64,000 nt of DNA, taken from NCBI GenBank assembly GCA_048370855.1, contig DBGEOK010000039.1, forward strand, positions 1 to 64,000, read 5' to 3'. Position numbers and translations under genes: made by a program. Each line of letters begins with the position of its first letter. The stretch's first letter is position 1. The notes below the pieces were generated by a model, which saw only the letters and a program-made list of their open reading frames with translations, did not search any database and was not told the origin of the DNA. Origin of the DNA: Limiplasma sp048370855. GTDB taxonomy: Bacteria > Bacillota > Clostridia > Christensenellales > Aristaeellaceae. Positions 8,716 through 18,176 of this stretch are shown one piece after another.

Positions 8716-8841
8716 GGAATTTCCTCCTTTGCATAAAAGACTTATTTCCAAAAATAACGAAAGGAAGGAGGCGTTTCATGCAAAATCCAGGAAAATCCAG
8801 CAAAAGCGAAAAATAAACCTATACGCTTGACTTCAGGCCGC

Positions 8842-9010
8842 CATGAAAACCCACGGGAAAAAGGGGTATGACCGGTTTTATCCGGCTTGAACCCCTTTGA
8901 CACTATTTTCTTCATTTTTATGCTTTGGGATGACGTCCGCGTCATGGGCGCCTGTTAACAAACCGTTTCGGGAAACGCGAAGGGCGGCGGTCCCTTCATT
9001 CCAGCCCGCC
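8842..9010 (+). repeat. Family-B dispersed repeat, copy 1
   Basis: This stretch aligns over about 130-160 bases with 55330-55500. Shared blocks in the same order are CGGGAAAAAGGG, a CCGG-rich hairpin, CCCCTTTGAC (CCCCTTCGAC in copy 2), a T-rich tract, ATGCTTTGGGATGAC (ATGCTTTGGGAGGAC in copy 2), an AAACCGTTTCGGG-like block and a GAAGGGCGGCGG-like block. Both copies lie at the 3' end of a transcription unit. Confidence 0.65.
8858..8897 (-). terminator. Probable terminator of the pur operon
   Basis: Read on the minus strand, AAGGGG pairs with CCCCTT around an inner GCCGG/CCGGT stem. The hairpin spans 8861-8897 and is followed by a T-run at 8858-8862. It is the first such structure downstream of the purL stop. 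The same hairpin is conserved in family-B repeat copy 2. Confidence 0.6.
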
Positions 9011-9330
9011 CCCGAGCGTATCCGCGGGGATGTAGCGCCAGAAACGAAGCGCGATCAGGGTCCTCCGCCTGCGACCCAGGCAAGGGCTTCTCCGCGTCTC
9101 CATCGTCGCAATGGGCGCGGCGCGACCCGTGTCCGCTTGGCGCGCAATCATCGGCTTCGGGGAAGAAGGGCGGATTTTCCGCAATGCAATCCGTCCGCTT
9201 AAGATCGCTCGCGCCTGATATCATCAGACGCTTTCATTCAATCGACGCCAATGTCAAGCAAGCCGTTACCCGGCGCTGTCGCCGGAAGCCGCGTCCGCCG
9301 CGCCGGAAGGATTACGGCGGGCCGGGGGCC

Positions 9331-12300
9331 TTATCGGAAATAAGCGACTCCGCCTTCAAACAAGGGCTGGTATTGATCGCCGGGTACGTTCTTGTACAGG
9401 TCGGGCCCGCTGCGCTCGGTATGGCCCATTTTGCCCAGCACCCGTCCGTCCGGGCTGGTGATGCTCTCGATGGCAAGCACGCTGCCGTTGGGGTTGTAGC
9501 GCAGGTCCATGGTGGGATCGCCGTCCAGGTCCACGTATTGGGCGGCGATCTGTCCGGTAAGCTTCAGCTTGTCCAGCGCCGTCTCGTCGGCCACGAAGCG
9601 GCCTTCACCGTGAGAGACGGCGACGATGTGGATATCCCCTACGCGCGTTTTTTGAAGCCAGGGACTCTTATTGCTGGCAATGCGCGTTCTGGCCAGCATA
9701 CTCTGATGCCGGCCAATGGCGTTAAAGGTAAGCGTCGGGCAGGTATCGTCTATGTCGACGATTTCCCCAAACGGGACGAGGCCAAGCTTGACCAGCGCCT
9801 GAAAGCCGTTGCAAATCCCCAGTATCAGGCCGTTGCGCTTCTTGAGCAAGTCATGCACGGCATCCTTCATCATGGGGTTTCGGAAAAACGCGTTGATGAA
9901 CTTTGCGCTGCCGTCCGGCTCGTCTCCGCCGGAAAAGCCGCCCGGGAGCACGATCATCTGGCTCTTGGCGATTTGTTGGACGGCTTGGGCAAGGCTTTCG
10001 TTGATCGCGGCTGGAGACAGGTTTTTCAGCACCAGCACGCGGGGTTCGGCCCCGGCGCGGGAAAGGGCGCGGGCGGTATCCAGCTCGCAGTTGGTGCCGG
10101 GGAAGACGGGAATAAAGGCCGCGGGCCGTTTGGTCAGCAGGGTTGGCATCGGCCAGGATTTGGCTGTAAAGCTGACGGCGGGAACCTTTTCCCCGGCGGC
10201 GCGGCAGGGAAATACCTTTTCCAGCTTGCCCTCATATATTTCCTGAACCGGCTCCAGGCCGACGCATTCGCCGCCGAAGCAGAGGGCGTACGCCTCGGTC
10301 GTCTCGCCGATAACGCGGCCGAGGGTGTGGCCATCCGCCATTTCTACCAGCACGCTGCCAAAGCGCTGGCGAAACGGGTCGTCCTCCAGGGTCAGCCTTG
10401 CGCCGATGCGGTTGCCCAGCGCCATCTTGAACGCGGCCTCGCTCACGCCGCCCAAGCCCAGCGCCCACGCGGAGAGCACCCTCTTTTCCCGGACGGCCCG
10501 GTACAGAGCGGCCAGGTTTTCCCGAACGGCCTTGGCGTCAAAGGGGTCGGCTTCCAGAAGGCAGAGGGTATGTCCCGCCGCCTTAAACTCCGGCGAGATT
10601 ACGTCCCCGCTGCTTCCCGGCGCGACGGCGAAGCTGACCAGCGTAGGCGGCACGTCCAGCCCTTCAAAGGTGCCGCTCATGGAATCCTTGCCGCCGACGG
10701 CGGCTACGCCCAGGTCCAGTTGCGCGTCCAGCGCGCCCAGCAGCGCGGCGAACGGCTGCCCCCAACGTTCGGGGTCTCCGGTCATACGCGGAAAATATTC
10801 CTGGAGGGTCAGGTAGGCCCGCGCGATGTCAAAGCCGGAGGCGGCAAGCTTCGCAAGGCTCTCAACCACGCTCAGGTATGCGCCCTCGTAGGGGCTTTGC
10901 TCCATCACCTGTGGATGAAAGCCGTAGCTCATGCCGCTTACCGTGGAGGTTTTTCCCTCCGGCACGGGCAGCTTGGCCGCCATGGTTTGAATAGGCGTTA
11001 GCTGGTACCTGCCGCCGAAGGGCATCAGCACCGTGGCCGCGCCGATGGTAGAATCAAACCGTTCGCCGAGGCCCTTTTTGGAGCAGATGTTGAGGTCTCC
11101 CGCCATATTTTCCAGCCTTTGGGCGAAGGTATCCCCGCTGAAAGGTACATTCTCCACCCCCGCGTCAGGCACAAGGACCTTCGCGTGCTTTTCGGCGCCG
11201 TTGGAGTTGAGGAAGGCACGGCTTACATCCACGATCGTGCGGCCCTTCCAGGTCATGCGCAGGCGCGGCTCCCCGGTCACCTCGGCGACGACGGTCGCTT
11301 CCAGGTTTTCATCGTTGGCGTAGCGGATGAATGCGTCCACATCCCCCGGCGCGACCACCACGGCCATTCGCTCCTGACTTTCGGAAATCGCCAGCTCGGT
11401 TCCGTCCAGCCCCTCGTATTTTTTGGGAACCTTGTCTAGATCGATACTGAGCCCGTCCGCCAGCTCCCCGATGGCGACGCTGACCCCGCCCGCGCCAAAA
11501 TCGTTGCAGCGCTTCATCAGGCGCGTAACCCTGCCGTCGCGGAACAGGCGCTGGAGCTTGCGTTCCACCACCGGGTTGCCCTTTTGCACCTCGGCCCCGC
11601 AGGTTTCAATGCTTTCCAGGCTGTGGCTTTTGGAACTGCCGGTGGCTCCGCCGCACCCGTCGCGCCCCGTGCGCCCGCCAAGCAGAATCACCTGATCCCC
11701 GGGCGCGGGGCGCTCCCGGCGCACATTCCGCGCGGGCGCGGCCCCCACCACCGCGCCGATTTCCAGCCGCTTCGCCGCATAGCCGGGATGGTACAGCTCG
11801 TCCACAAGCCCGGTCGCCAAGCCGATTTGGTTGCCATAGGCGCTGTACCCGGCCGCCGCCGTGGTCACAAGCTTGCGCTGCGGAAGCTTGCCGGGCAGAG
11901 TGTCCGCCACGGGGGTCAACGGGTCCGCCGCCCCCGTTACGCGCATGGCCTGATAAACATAGGTGCGGCCGGAGAGCGGGTCGCGGATAGCGCCGCCAAT
12001 GCATGTGGCCGCCCCGCCAAAGGGCTCGATCTCCGTGGGATGGTTGTGCGTCTCGTTTTTAAACATCAGCAGCCAGGGCTCGTGAACACCGTTCACATCC
12101 ACGTCGATTTTGATGGAACAGGCGTTGATCTCCTCGCTCTCGTCCAGGTTATCCAGCATGCCCGCGCGCCGGAGCGCCTTGGCGCCGATGGTGGCTATGT
12201 CCATCAGGTTGACGGGCTTTCGGCGCGCGCCGCCCGGACGGTCCCCGTACACGGCTTCGCGCAGGGCCAGATAACGCTGAAAAGCCTTCTCTACCGCCGG

Positions 12301-13017
12301 CTTGCGTATCTCCGCGTCGTCGAGGGTCGTCAGGAACGTGGTGTGCCGGCAATGATCGCTCCAATAGGTGTCGATCACCCGAATTTCGGTCAAAGTCGGG
12401 TCCCTGCCCTCGGCTTGAAAGTAGTCGCGGCAGAAGGCCAGGTCATCCGCGTCCATCGCAAGGCCATACCGCTTTACAAAGTCCTCCGCCTCGGTGTCGT
12501 TAAGGCGGATAAAGCCCTCCAGGCTTTCCACGGACGCGGGCGCGTCATAGCGCTGCCGCAGCGTGGCTTTTTCCTCCAGGCTGGCCTCCCGGCTTTCCAC
12601 AGGGTTGACGAGATGCCTTCGGATGCGGGCAAGCTCGTCCTGGCTGGGAGCGCCTTCCAACAGGTACACGCGCGCCGTGCGCACCGTCGGGCGCTCGCAT
12701 TGGCCGGCAAGCTGAATGCATTCCTCGCAGCTCGCGGCGCGGGCGTCAAACTGGCCGGGCAGGTATTCCACGGCGACGATCGCGCCGGCTCCCTCGGGCA
12801 GGGCGTCATAGGTCTTATCCACCGGCGGCTCCGAGAAGACGACGGGCATGCACCGCTCAAACAGCTCTCGGCTGACGCCTTCCACGTCGTAACGGTGGAG
12901 AAGGCGCACGCCGGTGACGCTTTTGATGAGCAGGATCTGGCGGATTTCTCGCAAAAGCCCTTGGGCCTCAACGGCATATTCGGGTTTTTTTTCAACGTAA
13001 ACGCGGTAAACAGCCAT
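9331..13017 (-). CDS. purL: Phosphoribosylformylglycinamidine synthase (single-chain PurL)
   Basis: This enzyme converts FGAR to FGAM using glutamine and ATP, the fourth step of purine synthesis. At 1228 residues it is the long single-chain form, with an N-terminal PurS-like domain (MAVYRVYVEKKPEYAVEAQG), the linker and the two AIRS-type ATP-binding halves (SDHCRHTTF; GGKDSMSGTFEGL). A C-terminal glutamine amidotransferase domain follows, with its nucleophile in ILGICNGFQ and upstream GTNCELDTARA. That explains why purS and purQ are absent from the operon. ATG 13017 is preceded by AAAGGAGG at 7 bases; a longer frame upstream lacks family similarity. It is the last gene of the pur operon, separated from purD by 222 bases, the largest gap in the operon. 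Confidence 0.95.
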   Translation of the reverse strand: MAVYRVYVEKKPEYAVEAQGLLREIRQILLIKSVTGVRLLHRYDVEGVSRELFERCMPVVFSEPPVDKTYDALPEGAGAIVAVEYLPGQFDARAASCEECIQLAGQCERPTVRTARVYLLEGAPSQDELARIRRHLVNPVESREASLEEKATLRQRYDAPASVESLEGFIRLNDTEAEDFVKRYGLAMDADDLAFCRDYFQAEGRDPTLTEIRVIDTYWSDHCRHTTFLTTLDDAEIRKPAVEKAFQRYLALREAVYGDRPGGARRKPVNLMDIATIGAKALRRAGMLDNLDESEEINACSIKIDVDVNGVHEPWLLMFKNETHNHPTEIEPFGGAATCIGGAIRDPLSGRTYVYQAMRVTGAADPLTPVADTLPGKLPQRKLVTTAAAGYSAYGNQIGLATGLVDELYHPGYAAKRLEIGAVVGAAPARNVRRERPAPGDQVILLGGRTGRDGCGGATGSSKSHSLESIETCGAEVQKGNPVVERKLQRLFRDGRVTRLMKRCNDFGAGGVSVAIGELADGLSIDLDKVPKKYEGLDGTELAISESQERMAVVVAPGDVDAFIRYANDENLEATVVAEVTGEPRLRMTWKGRTIVDVSRAFLNSNGAEKHAKVLVPDAGVENVPFSGDTFAQRLENMAGDLNICSKKGLGERFDSTIGAATVLMPFGGRYQLTPIQTMAAKLPVPEGKTSTVSGMSYGFHPQVMEQSPYEGAYLSVVESLAKLAASGFDIARAYLTLQEYFPRMTGDPERWGQPFAALLGALDAQLDLGVAAVGGKDSMSGTFEGLDVPPTLVSFAVAPGSSGDVISPEFKAAGHTLCLLEADPFDAKAVRENLAALYRAVREKRVLSAWALGLGGVSEAAFKMALGNRIGARLTLEDDPFRQRFGSVLVEMADGHTLGRVIGETTEAYALCFGGECVGLEPVQEIYEGKLEKVFPCRAAGEKVPAVSFTAKSWPMPTLLTKRPAAFIPVFPGTNCELDTARALSRAGAEPRVLVLKNLSPAAINESLAQAVQQIAKSQMIVLPGGFSGGDEPDGSAKFINAFFRNPMMKDAVHDLLKKRNGLILGICNGFQALVKLGLVPFGEIVDIDDTCPTLTFNAIGRHQSMLARTRIASNKSPWLQKTRVGDIHIVAVSHGEGRFVADETALDKLKLTGQIAAQYVDLDGDPTMDLRYNPNGSVLAIESITSPDGRVLGKMGHTERSGPDLYKNVPGDQYQPLFEGGVAYFR

Positions 13018-13239
13018 GCTGATTCCTCCTTTGGTAGTGGGGGATACGGGAAGCCCCGCCTTCCGCGCCCGGCGCCAAGGGGCTTTTCCAAAGCCGCAGG
13101 CATCCCGGAGACAAATCTCCCCGACGCCCGCGCTTCGCCCGGAGGCTTTCAGACGCCGTCGGTTTTGCCGAGGCCCCGCCAGAGACGCGCTTCCTCCGCG
13201 CCTGAAAACCTCATATCGCCCGGACAAAGATCGGGCGCG

Positions 13240-14520
13240 TCATGGTTGGAGGGCCTCGAGAGCGGTCGCGCCGATATCCGTCCGCATATGCAGACCGCTG
13301 AAGGCGATTCGTCCCGCCGCCTCATAGGCTCGATGAATCGCCTCGGGAAGCGTAGCGGCGGCGGCGGTTACGCCCAGCACACGGCCGCCCGCGGTCGTCA
13401 CGGAGCCGTCCTCGGCCAGCCTTGTGCCGGCGTGGTACACGCAAGCGATTTGAGAGGCTTCGTCAAGGCCCGTGATGGGCATGCCGGTTTCGTATCTCTC
13501 GGGATAGCCTCCGGAGGCCAGCACCACGCAGCAGCTCGCGCCGCTTGAGAAGCGCACGTCGGCCTTGTCAAGCGTGCCGTCCGTGACGGCCCGGAAGATG
13601 CTGAAAAGGTCGCTCTCGAGCAAGGTCAAAACCGCCTGCGCCTCGGGGTCGCCGAACCGGCAGTTATACTCGATCACCTTGGGGCCTTCCGGGGTGAGCA
13701 TCAGGCCAAAATACAGGCAGCCGCGAAAGGGGGCTCCCTCCGCGCGCATGGCGGCGAGCGTGGGCAGAAAAATAGAGCGCATGCACGTTTCAGCCACATC
13801 CGCCGTGTAATACGGGTTGGGGGCGACGACGCCCATACCGCCGGTGTTGAGCCCCCGGTCGCCGTCCAGCGCGCGCTTGTGATCCATGCTGGACACCATG
13901 GGGCGCAGGGTGTTTCCGTCGGTGAAGCAAAGCACGGAAACCTCCGGACCGGTTAAAAATTCTTCTATTACCACGCTGCTGCCGGACCGGCCGAACCGTC
14001 CGTCCCGCATCATTTGCGTGACGGCGGCTTCCGCCTCGGCGTTGGTTTGGCAAATTAACACGCCCTTGCCAAGCGCCAGCCCGTCCGCCTTGACGACGAC
14101 CGGGCATGGCGCGGACCGAACGTATGCAAGCGCCTCGTCCATCCGGTCAAAGGCTTCATAGCGGGCCGTCGGGATGCCGTACCGGCGCATGAGGTTTTTT
14201 GCAAAGACCTTGCTGCCCTCGATACGCGCCGCGGCCCGGTCCGGTCCGAAGGCGGGGATGCCACGCTCCCTAAGCAGGTCCGCCAGCCCCATGCAAAGAG
14301 GGTCGTCGGGTGCGACGACCACATAATCCATCCGCTCCCGAACGGCATAGTCCGCCAAGGCTCCGATATCCGTTGCCGCGATGGGTACGCAGACCGCGTC
14401 CGCCGCGATCCCGCCGTTGCCCGGAGCGCAGTAGATTTCGGAAATTTCCGGGCTTTCCTTTAACTTTCTGACGATGGCGTGCTCGCGTCCGCCGCCGCCA
14501 ATCACCAGTACCTTCATCAT
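13240..14520 (-). CDS. purD: Phosphoribosylamine-glycine ligase
   Basis: This is GAR synthetase, which joins glycine to phosphoribosylamine with ATP. The 426-residue ATP-grasp enzyme starts MMKVLVIGGGGREHA and shows the family marks AFGPDRAAARIEGSK, VVKADGLALGKGV, MDHKRALDGDRGLNTGGMG and EYNCRFGDPEAQ. ATG 14520 lies 9 bases after AAGGAGG; the next ATG at 14517 is possible, and an upstream TTG is not needed. It lies between the AICAR formyltransferase and purL genes in the pur operon. Confidence 0.95.
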   Translation of the reverse strand: MMKVLVIGGGGREHAIVRKLKESPEISEIYCAPGNGGIAADAVCVPIAATDIGALADYAVRERMDYVVVAPDDPLCMGLADLLRERGIPAFGPDRAAARIEGSKVFAKNLMRRYGIPTARYEAFDRMDEALAYVRSAPCPVVVKADGLALGKGVLICQTNAEAEAAVTQMMRDGRFGRSGSSVVIEEFLTGPEVSVLCFTDGNTLRPMVSSMDHKRALDGDRGLNTGGMGVVAPNPYYTADVAETCMRSIFLPTLAAMRAEGAPFRGCLYFGLMLTPEGPKVIEYNCRFGDPEAQAVLTLLESDLFSIFRAVTDGTLDKADVRFSSGASCCVVLASGGYPERYETGMPITGLDEASQIACVYHAGTRLAEDGSVTTAGGRVLGVTAAAATLPEAIHRAYEAAGRIAFSGLHMRTDIGATALEALQP

Positions 14521-14657
14521 GAAATCCAACCTCCTTGGAGCAGCAAAAGGACCAGCCGGCGAACGGCGCGCCTTTTCCGTTCAGGGGCGTTCTTCGCATC
14601 CTGAACCGCGGCGCTTCCAGCCTTGCCCGGCGGCAAGAGGAAGATAGGGATAGCCCG

Positions 14658-15833
14658 TTAATGATGGAACAGCCTAAGGCCGGTGAAGGCCATGGCAATG
14701 CCGTACCGGTCGCACGCGTCAATCACCAGGTCGTCACGGATCGAGCCGCCGGGCTCGGCGATGTAGCGGACGCCGCTTCGCGCGGCGCGGTCAATATTAT
14801 CGGGGAAGGGGAAGAAGGCGTCGCTGCCAAGCGATACGTCGGTCAGCCTGGAAAGCCAGGCTTTCTTTTCCTCATGGGTAAGAACGGACGGCCTTTCGGT
14901 AAAAAGGGTCTGCCAAACGCCGTCGGCCAGAACGTCCTCCCACTCGTCGGAAATATAGCGGTCGATGGCGTTGTCACGATCCGGGTTCTTCAGCGTCGGG
15001 AGGAAGGGCAGGCCCAGCGTTTTTTCGTGCTGCCTGAGCCACCAGTTGTTCGCCTTGTCGCCCGCAAGCCGCGTGCAGTGAATACGGCTCTGCTGGCCCG
15101 CGCCAATGCCGATGGCCTGACCCTCTTTCACATAGCAAACGGAATTGGACTGCGTATATTTCAGGGTAATCATCGCCACGGCGAGGTCGCGCTTCGCATC
15201 CTCCGGCAGGCGCTTGTTTTTGGTAACGACGTTATCAAAGAAAGCGCCGTCAATTACAAGCTCGTTGCGTTCCTGTTCAAAGGTGACGCCGAAAACGTCC
15301 TTTCGCTCCAGCCTGCCGGGTTCATATCCGGGGTCGATCTGAACGATGTTGTAGTTTCCCTTGCGCTTGGTTTTGAGCAGTTCCAGCGCTTCCGGCTCAT
15401 AGCCGGGGGCGATGACGCCGTCGGACACCTCCGGCTTGATGAGTGCGGCGGTGGAGGCGTCGCACACATCGGACAGGCAAATCCAGTCGCCAAAGCTGGA
15501 CATGCGATCCGCGCCGCGCGCCCGCGCATAGGCGCAGGCCAGCGGCGACAGCTCCGCCTCCATGGGCACAATGAAAATGCGGCGGAGCGTTTCGCTGAGC
15601 GCAAGCCCCACGGCGGCCCCGGCGGGGCTTACATGCTTAAAGCTGGCGGCGGCGGGGAGGCCCGTGGCGCGTTTGAGCTCGCGCACAAGCTGCCAGCCGT
15701 TGAAGGCGTCGAGAAAGTTGATATAGCCCGGCCTGCCGGAAAGCACCCGGATGGGGAGCGTTCCCTCCCGCATGAAGATACGCGCGGGCTTTTGATTGGG
15801 ATTACAGCCGTATTTCAGCTCCAGCTCGTTCAT
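14658..15833 (-). CDS. purH: Stand-alone AICAR formyltransferase (PurH-type domain)
   Basis: This enzyme transfers a formyl group from 10-formyl-THF to AICAR, giving FAICAR. The 391-residue protein contains only the AICARFT half of the usual bifunctional PurH. It has the catalytic Lys-His pair in ASFKHVSPAGAAVG (about residue 66), then the SNSVCYVKEGQAIGIGAGQQSR block and the C-terminal DDLVIDACDRYGIAMAFTG. The IMP-cyclohydrolase (MGS-like) half of about 200 residues is missing. That activity is supplied by the gene immediately upstream, whose TGA overlaps this ATG (ATGA at 15830-15833), which implies coupled translation. Symbol given by family; formyltransferase-only. Confidence 0.92.
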   Translation of the reverse strand: MNELELKYGCNPNQKPARIFMREGTLPIRVLSGRPGYINFLDAFNGWQLVRELKRATGLPAAASFKHVSPAGAAVGLALSETLRRIFIVPMEAELSPLACAYARARGADRMSSFGDWICLSDVCDASTAALIKPEVSDGVIAPGYEPEALELLKTKRKGNYNIVQIDPGYEPGRLERKDVFGVTFEQERNELVIDGAFFDNVVTKNKRLPEDAKRDLAVAMITLKYTQSNSVCYVKEGQAIGIGAGQQSRIHCTRLAGDKANNWWLRQHEKTLGLPFLPTLKNPDRDNAIDRYISDEWEDVLADGVWQTLFTERPSVLTHEEKKAWLSRLTDVSLGSDAFFPFPDNIDRAARSGVRYIAEPGGSIRDDLVIDACDRYGIAMAFTGLRLFHH

Positions 15834-16540
15834 AACGTTCGTTCCTCCCCGGCGTTTTTGTTCAGGATGACCTCGTCCCCGTTTACCGAAACATACAGCG
15901 ATACGCGGTTTTCGGCGTCCAGCGCGTCCCAGAGCCGTTTGGCCAGCGTGCGGGCGTCGGCCTCGGCCAGCGCGACGGCGACCGGCTCGCCATGGAAGCT
16001 GGGCAGCGGCGAGCCGAAACCCTCGTAGGTGCTGATGAAATGCCCCAGCCCGGCGGTTGGCGAATCGTAGGTGTAGTAAAAGCGCTCGCAGCAGTCCGGC
16101 TTGCCCCCCTGGGCCTTCAGGATGGACAGCAGATACGCCCCGTCGGGCCGCAGCAGCCCGGAGACGCGGGGCGTCCAGTTGGGGCCGTCCGGCTCAAAGG
16201 CGCGGGTTGCCAGGGCGTCCAGCCAGCTCCGGCCCGAAAATAGCGCGTCCCGGACGGTATCGGTCTGGTCGCCGTTGGTCACGACCGTCACAACGCCGTC
16301 CTTCCCTGCCACGCGGCGTACAGGGTGGTAGATAATCAGGCTGGGATCAGTCATCCGGCTCTCGTCATAGGCGCGGGTGCGTATGCCGTCCTCCGTGGCC
16401 TCAAAAATCCGGTTGCGGCTGTTTTCACTCCGCCCCATGATGAAATAGGCGCATACGCGGCGCCCCCCGGGGGTGTTTCCCAAAAGGATGCCGCGGCCGG
16501 GATAGGGGCGCTCTTTGAGATAGGCAAACAGGTCCGTCAT
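15830..16540 (-). CDS. purO: IMP cyclohydrolase, PurO-like family
   Basis: This enzyme is expected to close FAICAR to IMP, the last step of the pathway. The 236-residue product begins MTDLFAYLKERPYPGRGI and includes YFIMGRSENSRNR, YHPVRRVAG, TNGDQTDT and EPDGPNWTPRVSG. I recognise these as the archaeal-type IMP cyclohydrolase family, which is unrelated to the N-terminal half of bacterial PurH. ATG 16540 follows GGGAGGG and overlaps the purN stop as ATGA; the next gene is coupled the same way. The pairing with a formyltransferase-only PurH supports the assignment. The archaeal PurO label is by family resemblance, not by search. Confidence 0.85.
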   Translation of the reverse strand: MTDLFAYLKERPYPGRGILLGNTPGGRRVCAYFIMGRSENSRNRIFEATEDGIRTRAYDESRMTDPSLIIYHPVRRVAGKDGVVTVVTNGDQTDTVRDALFSGRSWLDALATRAFEPDGPNWTPRVSGLLRPDGAYLLSILKAQGGKPDCCERFYYTYDSPTAGLGHFISTYEGFGSPLPSFHGEPVAVALAEADARTLAKRLWDALDAENRVSLYVSVNGDEVILNKNAGEERTL

Positions 16541-17145
16541 GCTGGGTCCCTCCCTTCCAAACGTTGGGCCAGCCGCTCCGCCTCGCGCGGAAGCAGCACC
16601 CATTCGGCCTGCTCCATCACGCGCTTTTGCAGGCTTTCCGGGGTGTCCCCGGGAAGAACCTCCACCGCTTTTTGCGCAAGGATGGGGCCGCCGTCGGCCT
16701 CTTCATTAACAAGGTGAACGGTCGCGCCGGTCACCTTTACGCCGCGCCGGAGCGCCGCCTCATGCACCCGCAGGCCATAGTAGCCCTCGCCGCAGAAGGC
16801 GGGAATCAGGCTGGGATGGACGTTCAAAATCCGTCCCTCGTAGGCGCGGACAACGCACGCGTCCAGGATCAGCAAAAAGCCGGCCAGCACGACCATGCCG
16901 ATGCGGCGGGCATGGAGGAGCTTTAGCAGCCGCGAGCCGTAAGCGGCGGACGACTCCGCCCGGTCCTTGACCAGCACGGCGGTTTCCACGCCGGCCGCCC
17001 TTGCGCGCTCGAGGGCATACGCGCCCTCCCTGCTGCTGACGACCAGCGTAATGGCGCCGGTCACAAGAAGGCCGCTCTCCTGAGCGTCCAGAAGGGCCTG
17101 TAAATTGGTTCCGCCTCCGCTGACGAGCACGGCGATGTTCAGCAT
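16537..17145 (-). CDS. purN: Phosphoribosylglycinamide formyltransferase
   Basis: This is GAR transformylase, using 10-formyl-THF. At 202 residues it is of normal size. Motifs are the phosphate loop SGGGTNLQALLDA near the N terminus, HPSLIPAFCGEGYYG with the catalytic His, the GATVHLVNEEADGGPI block and the final helical segment. The Asn of the catalytic triad falls in the LNVHPSL segment. Its start overlaps purM by 7 bases, and its stop overlaps purO as ATGA. Confidence 0.95.
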   Translation of the reverse strand: MLNIAVLVSGGGTNLQALLDAQESGLLVTGAITLVVSSREGAYALERARAAGVETAVLVKDRAESSAAYGSRLLKLLHARRIGMVVLAGFLLILDACVVRAYEGRILNVHPSLIPAFCGEGYYGLRVHEAALRRGVKVTGATVHLVNEEADGGPILAQKAVEVLPGDTPESLQKRVMEQAEWVLLPREAERLAQRLEGRDPA

Positions 17146-18176
17146 AGCTCGATACCGCCTTCACCCCGCACAATTTCTCCCATCACATAGGCGTCCTCGC
17201 CGTTTTTCGCAAACGCCCGGACGGCCTTGTCCGCGTCCTCCCGCGCGACGATGACGCACATGCCCACGCCCATGTTGAAGGTGTTGAACATATCGCGCTC
17301 GGGAACGCCGCCCTCCCTGGCGATCAGGTCAAAGATCGGGGGCGTCCGCACGGCTTTTCGCTCGATCCTGGCGGCGCAGCCCTCGCCCAGCGAACGCGGA
17401 ATGTTTTCATAAAACCCGCCGCCTGTAATGTGGCTGACGGCGCGAACGCGGATGCCCGCCTCCAGCGCCGCAAGCACGGGCTTCACATATATTTTTGTCG
17501 GCGTCAGAAGCGTTTCGCCAAGGGAGGAGCCAAGCTCCGCGCAGTAGCGGCTCAGGCCGCCGTTTTCCACATCCAGGGCCTTGCGCGCCAGGGAGAACCC
17601 GTTGGAGTGCACGCCGGAGGAGGGCAGCGCGATCATCGCGTCCCCGGCCTTCATGCTGTTTTTATCCAAAATGCGGTCCTTGTCCACCACGCCCACGCTG
17701 AAGCCCGCCAGGTCATATTCATCCACGGGGTAGAAGCCGGGCATCTCGGCGGTTTCGCCGCCGACAAGCGCGCAGCCGGACTGTACGCAGCCCTCGGCCA
17801 CCCCGCTGACAATCTGTTCCACGCGCTCGGGAACGTTTTTGCCAACGGCGATATAGTCCAGAAAGAACAAGGGCTTCGCGCCGCAGCAAACGATGTCGTT
17901 AACGCACATGGCCACGCAGTCGATCCCCACGGTGTCATGCTTGTCCAGCAAAAAAGCCAGCTTCAGCTTTGTGCCCACGCCGTCCGTGCCGCTGACCAGC
18001 ACCGGCCGGCGAATGCCTTCGGTTTCCAGCTCGAAAAGCCCGCCAAAGCCCCCGATGCCGTCCAAAACGCCGGGGGTCAGGGTGCGGGCCACGTGCTTTT
18101 TCATCAGCGCTACGGCCTTGTAGCCCGCGGTGATGTCCACGCCGGCCGCCTTGTAGCTCGCGCTTTCACTTTTCAT
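17139..18176 (-). CDS. purM: Phosphoribosylformylglycinamidine cyclo-ligase
   Basis: This is AIR synthetase, which closes FGAM to AIR with ATP. The 345 residues match the family in length. Visible marks are SYKAAGVDITAGYKAV at the N terminus, the ATP/phosphate-binding DGVGTKLKLAF, GGETAEMPGFY and SHITGGGFYENIPR. It overlaps purF by 11 bases and purN by 7 bases. Confidence 0.95.
   Translation of the reverse strand: MKSESASYKAAGVDITAGYKAVALMKKHVARTLTPGVLDGIGGFGGLFELETEGIRRPVLVSGTDGVGTKLKLAFLLDKHDTVGIDCVAMCVNDIVCCGAKPLFFLDYIAVGKNVPERVEQIVSGVAEGCVQSGCALVGGETAEMPGFYPVDEYDLAGFSVGVVDKDRILDKNSMKAGDAMIALPSSGVHSNGFSLARKALDVENGGLSRYCAELGSSLGETLLTPTKIYVKPVLAALEAGIRVRAVSHITGGGFYENIPRSLGEGCAARIERKAVRTPPIFDLIAREGGVPERDMFNTFNMGVGMCVIVAREDADKAVRAFAKNGEDAYVMGEIVRGEGGIELC

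Larger units (their letters stand above)
8716..9330. other. Non-coding region between LRR gene and purL
   Basis: There is no convincing gene in these 615 bases. The region holds the upstream sequence of the leucine-rich-repeat gene, without a promoter I can place confidently, the terminator-like hairpin at 8861-8897, family-B repeat copy 1, and about 300 bases of unremarkable GC-rich sequence. Confidence 0.5.

Noticed and set aside
9184..13548. Two plus-strand frames of 605 and 654 codons over purL
   Set aside because: They lie opposite the purL gene, have no SD at their starts, and read as low-information GC-rich translations.
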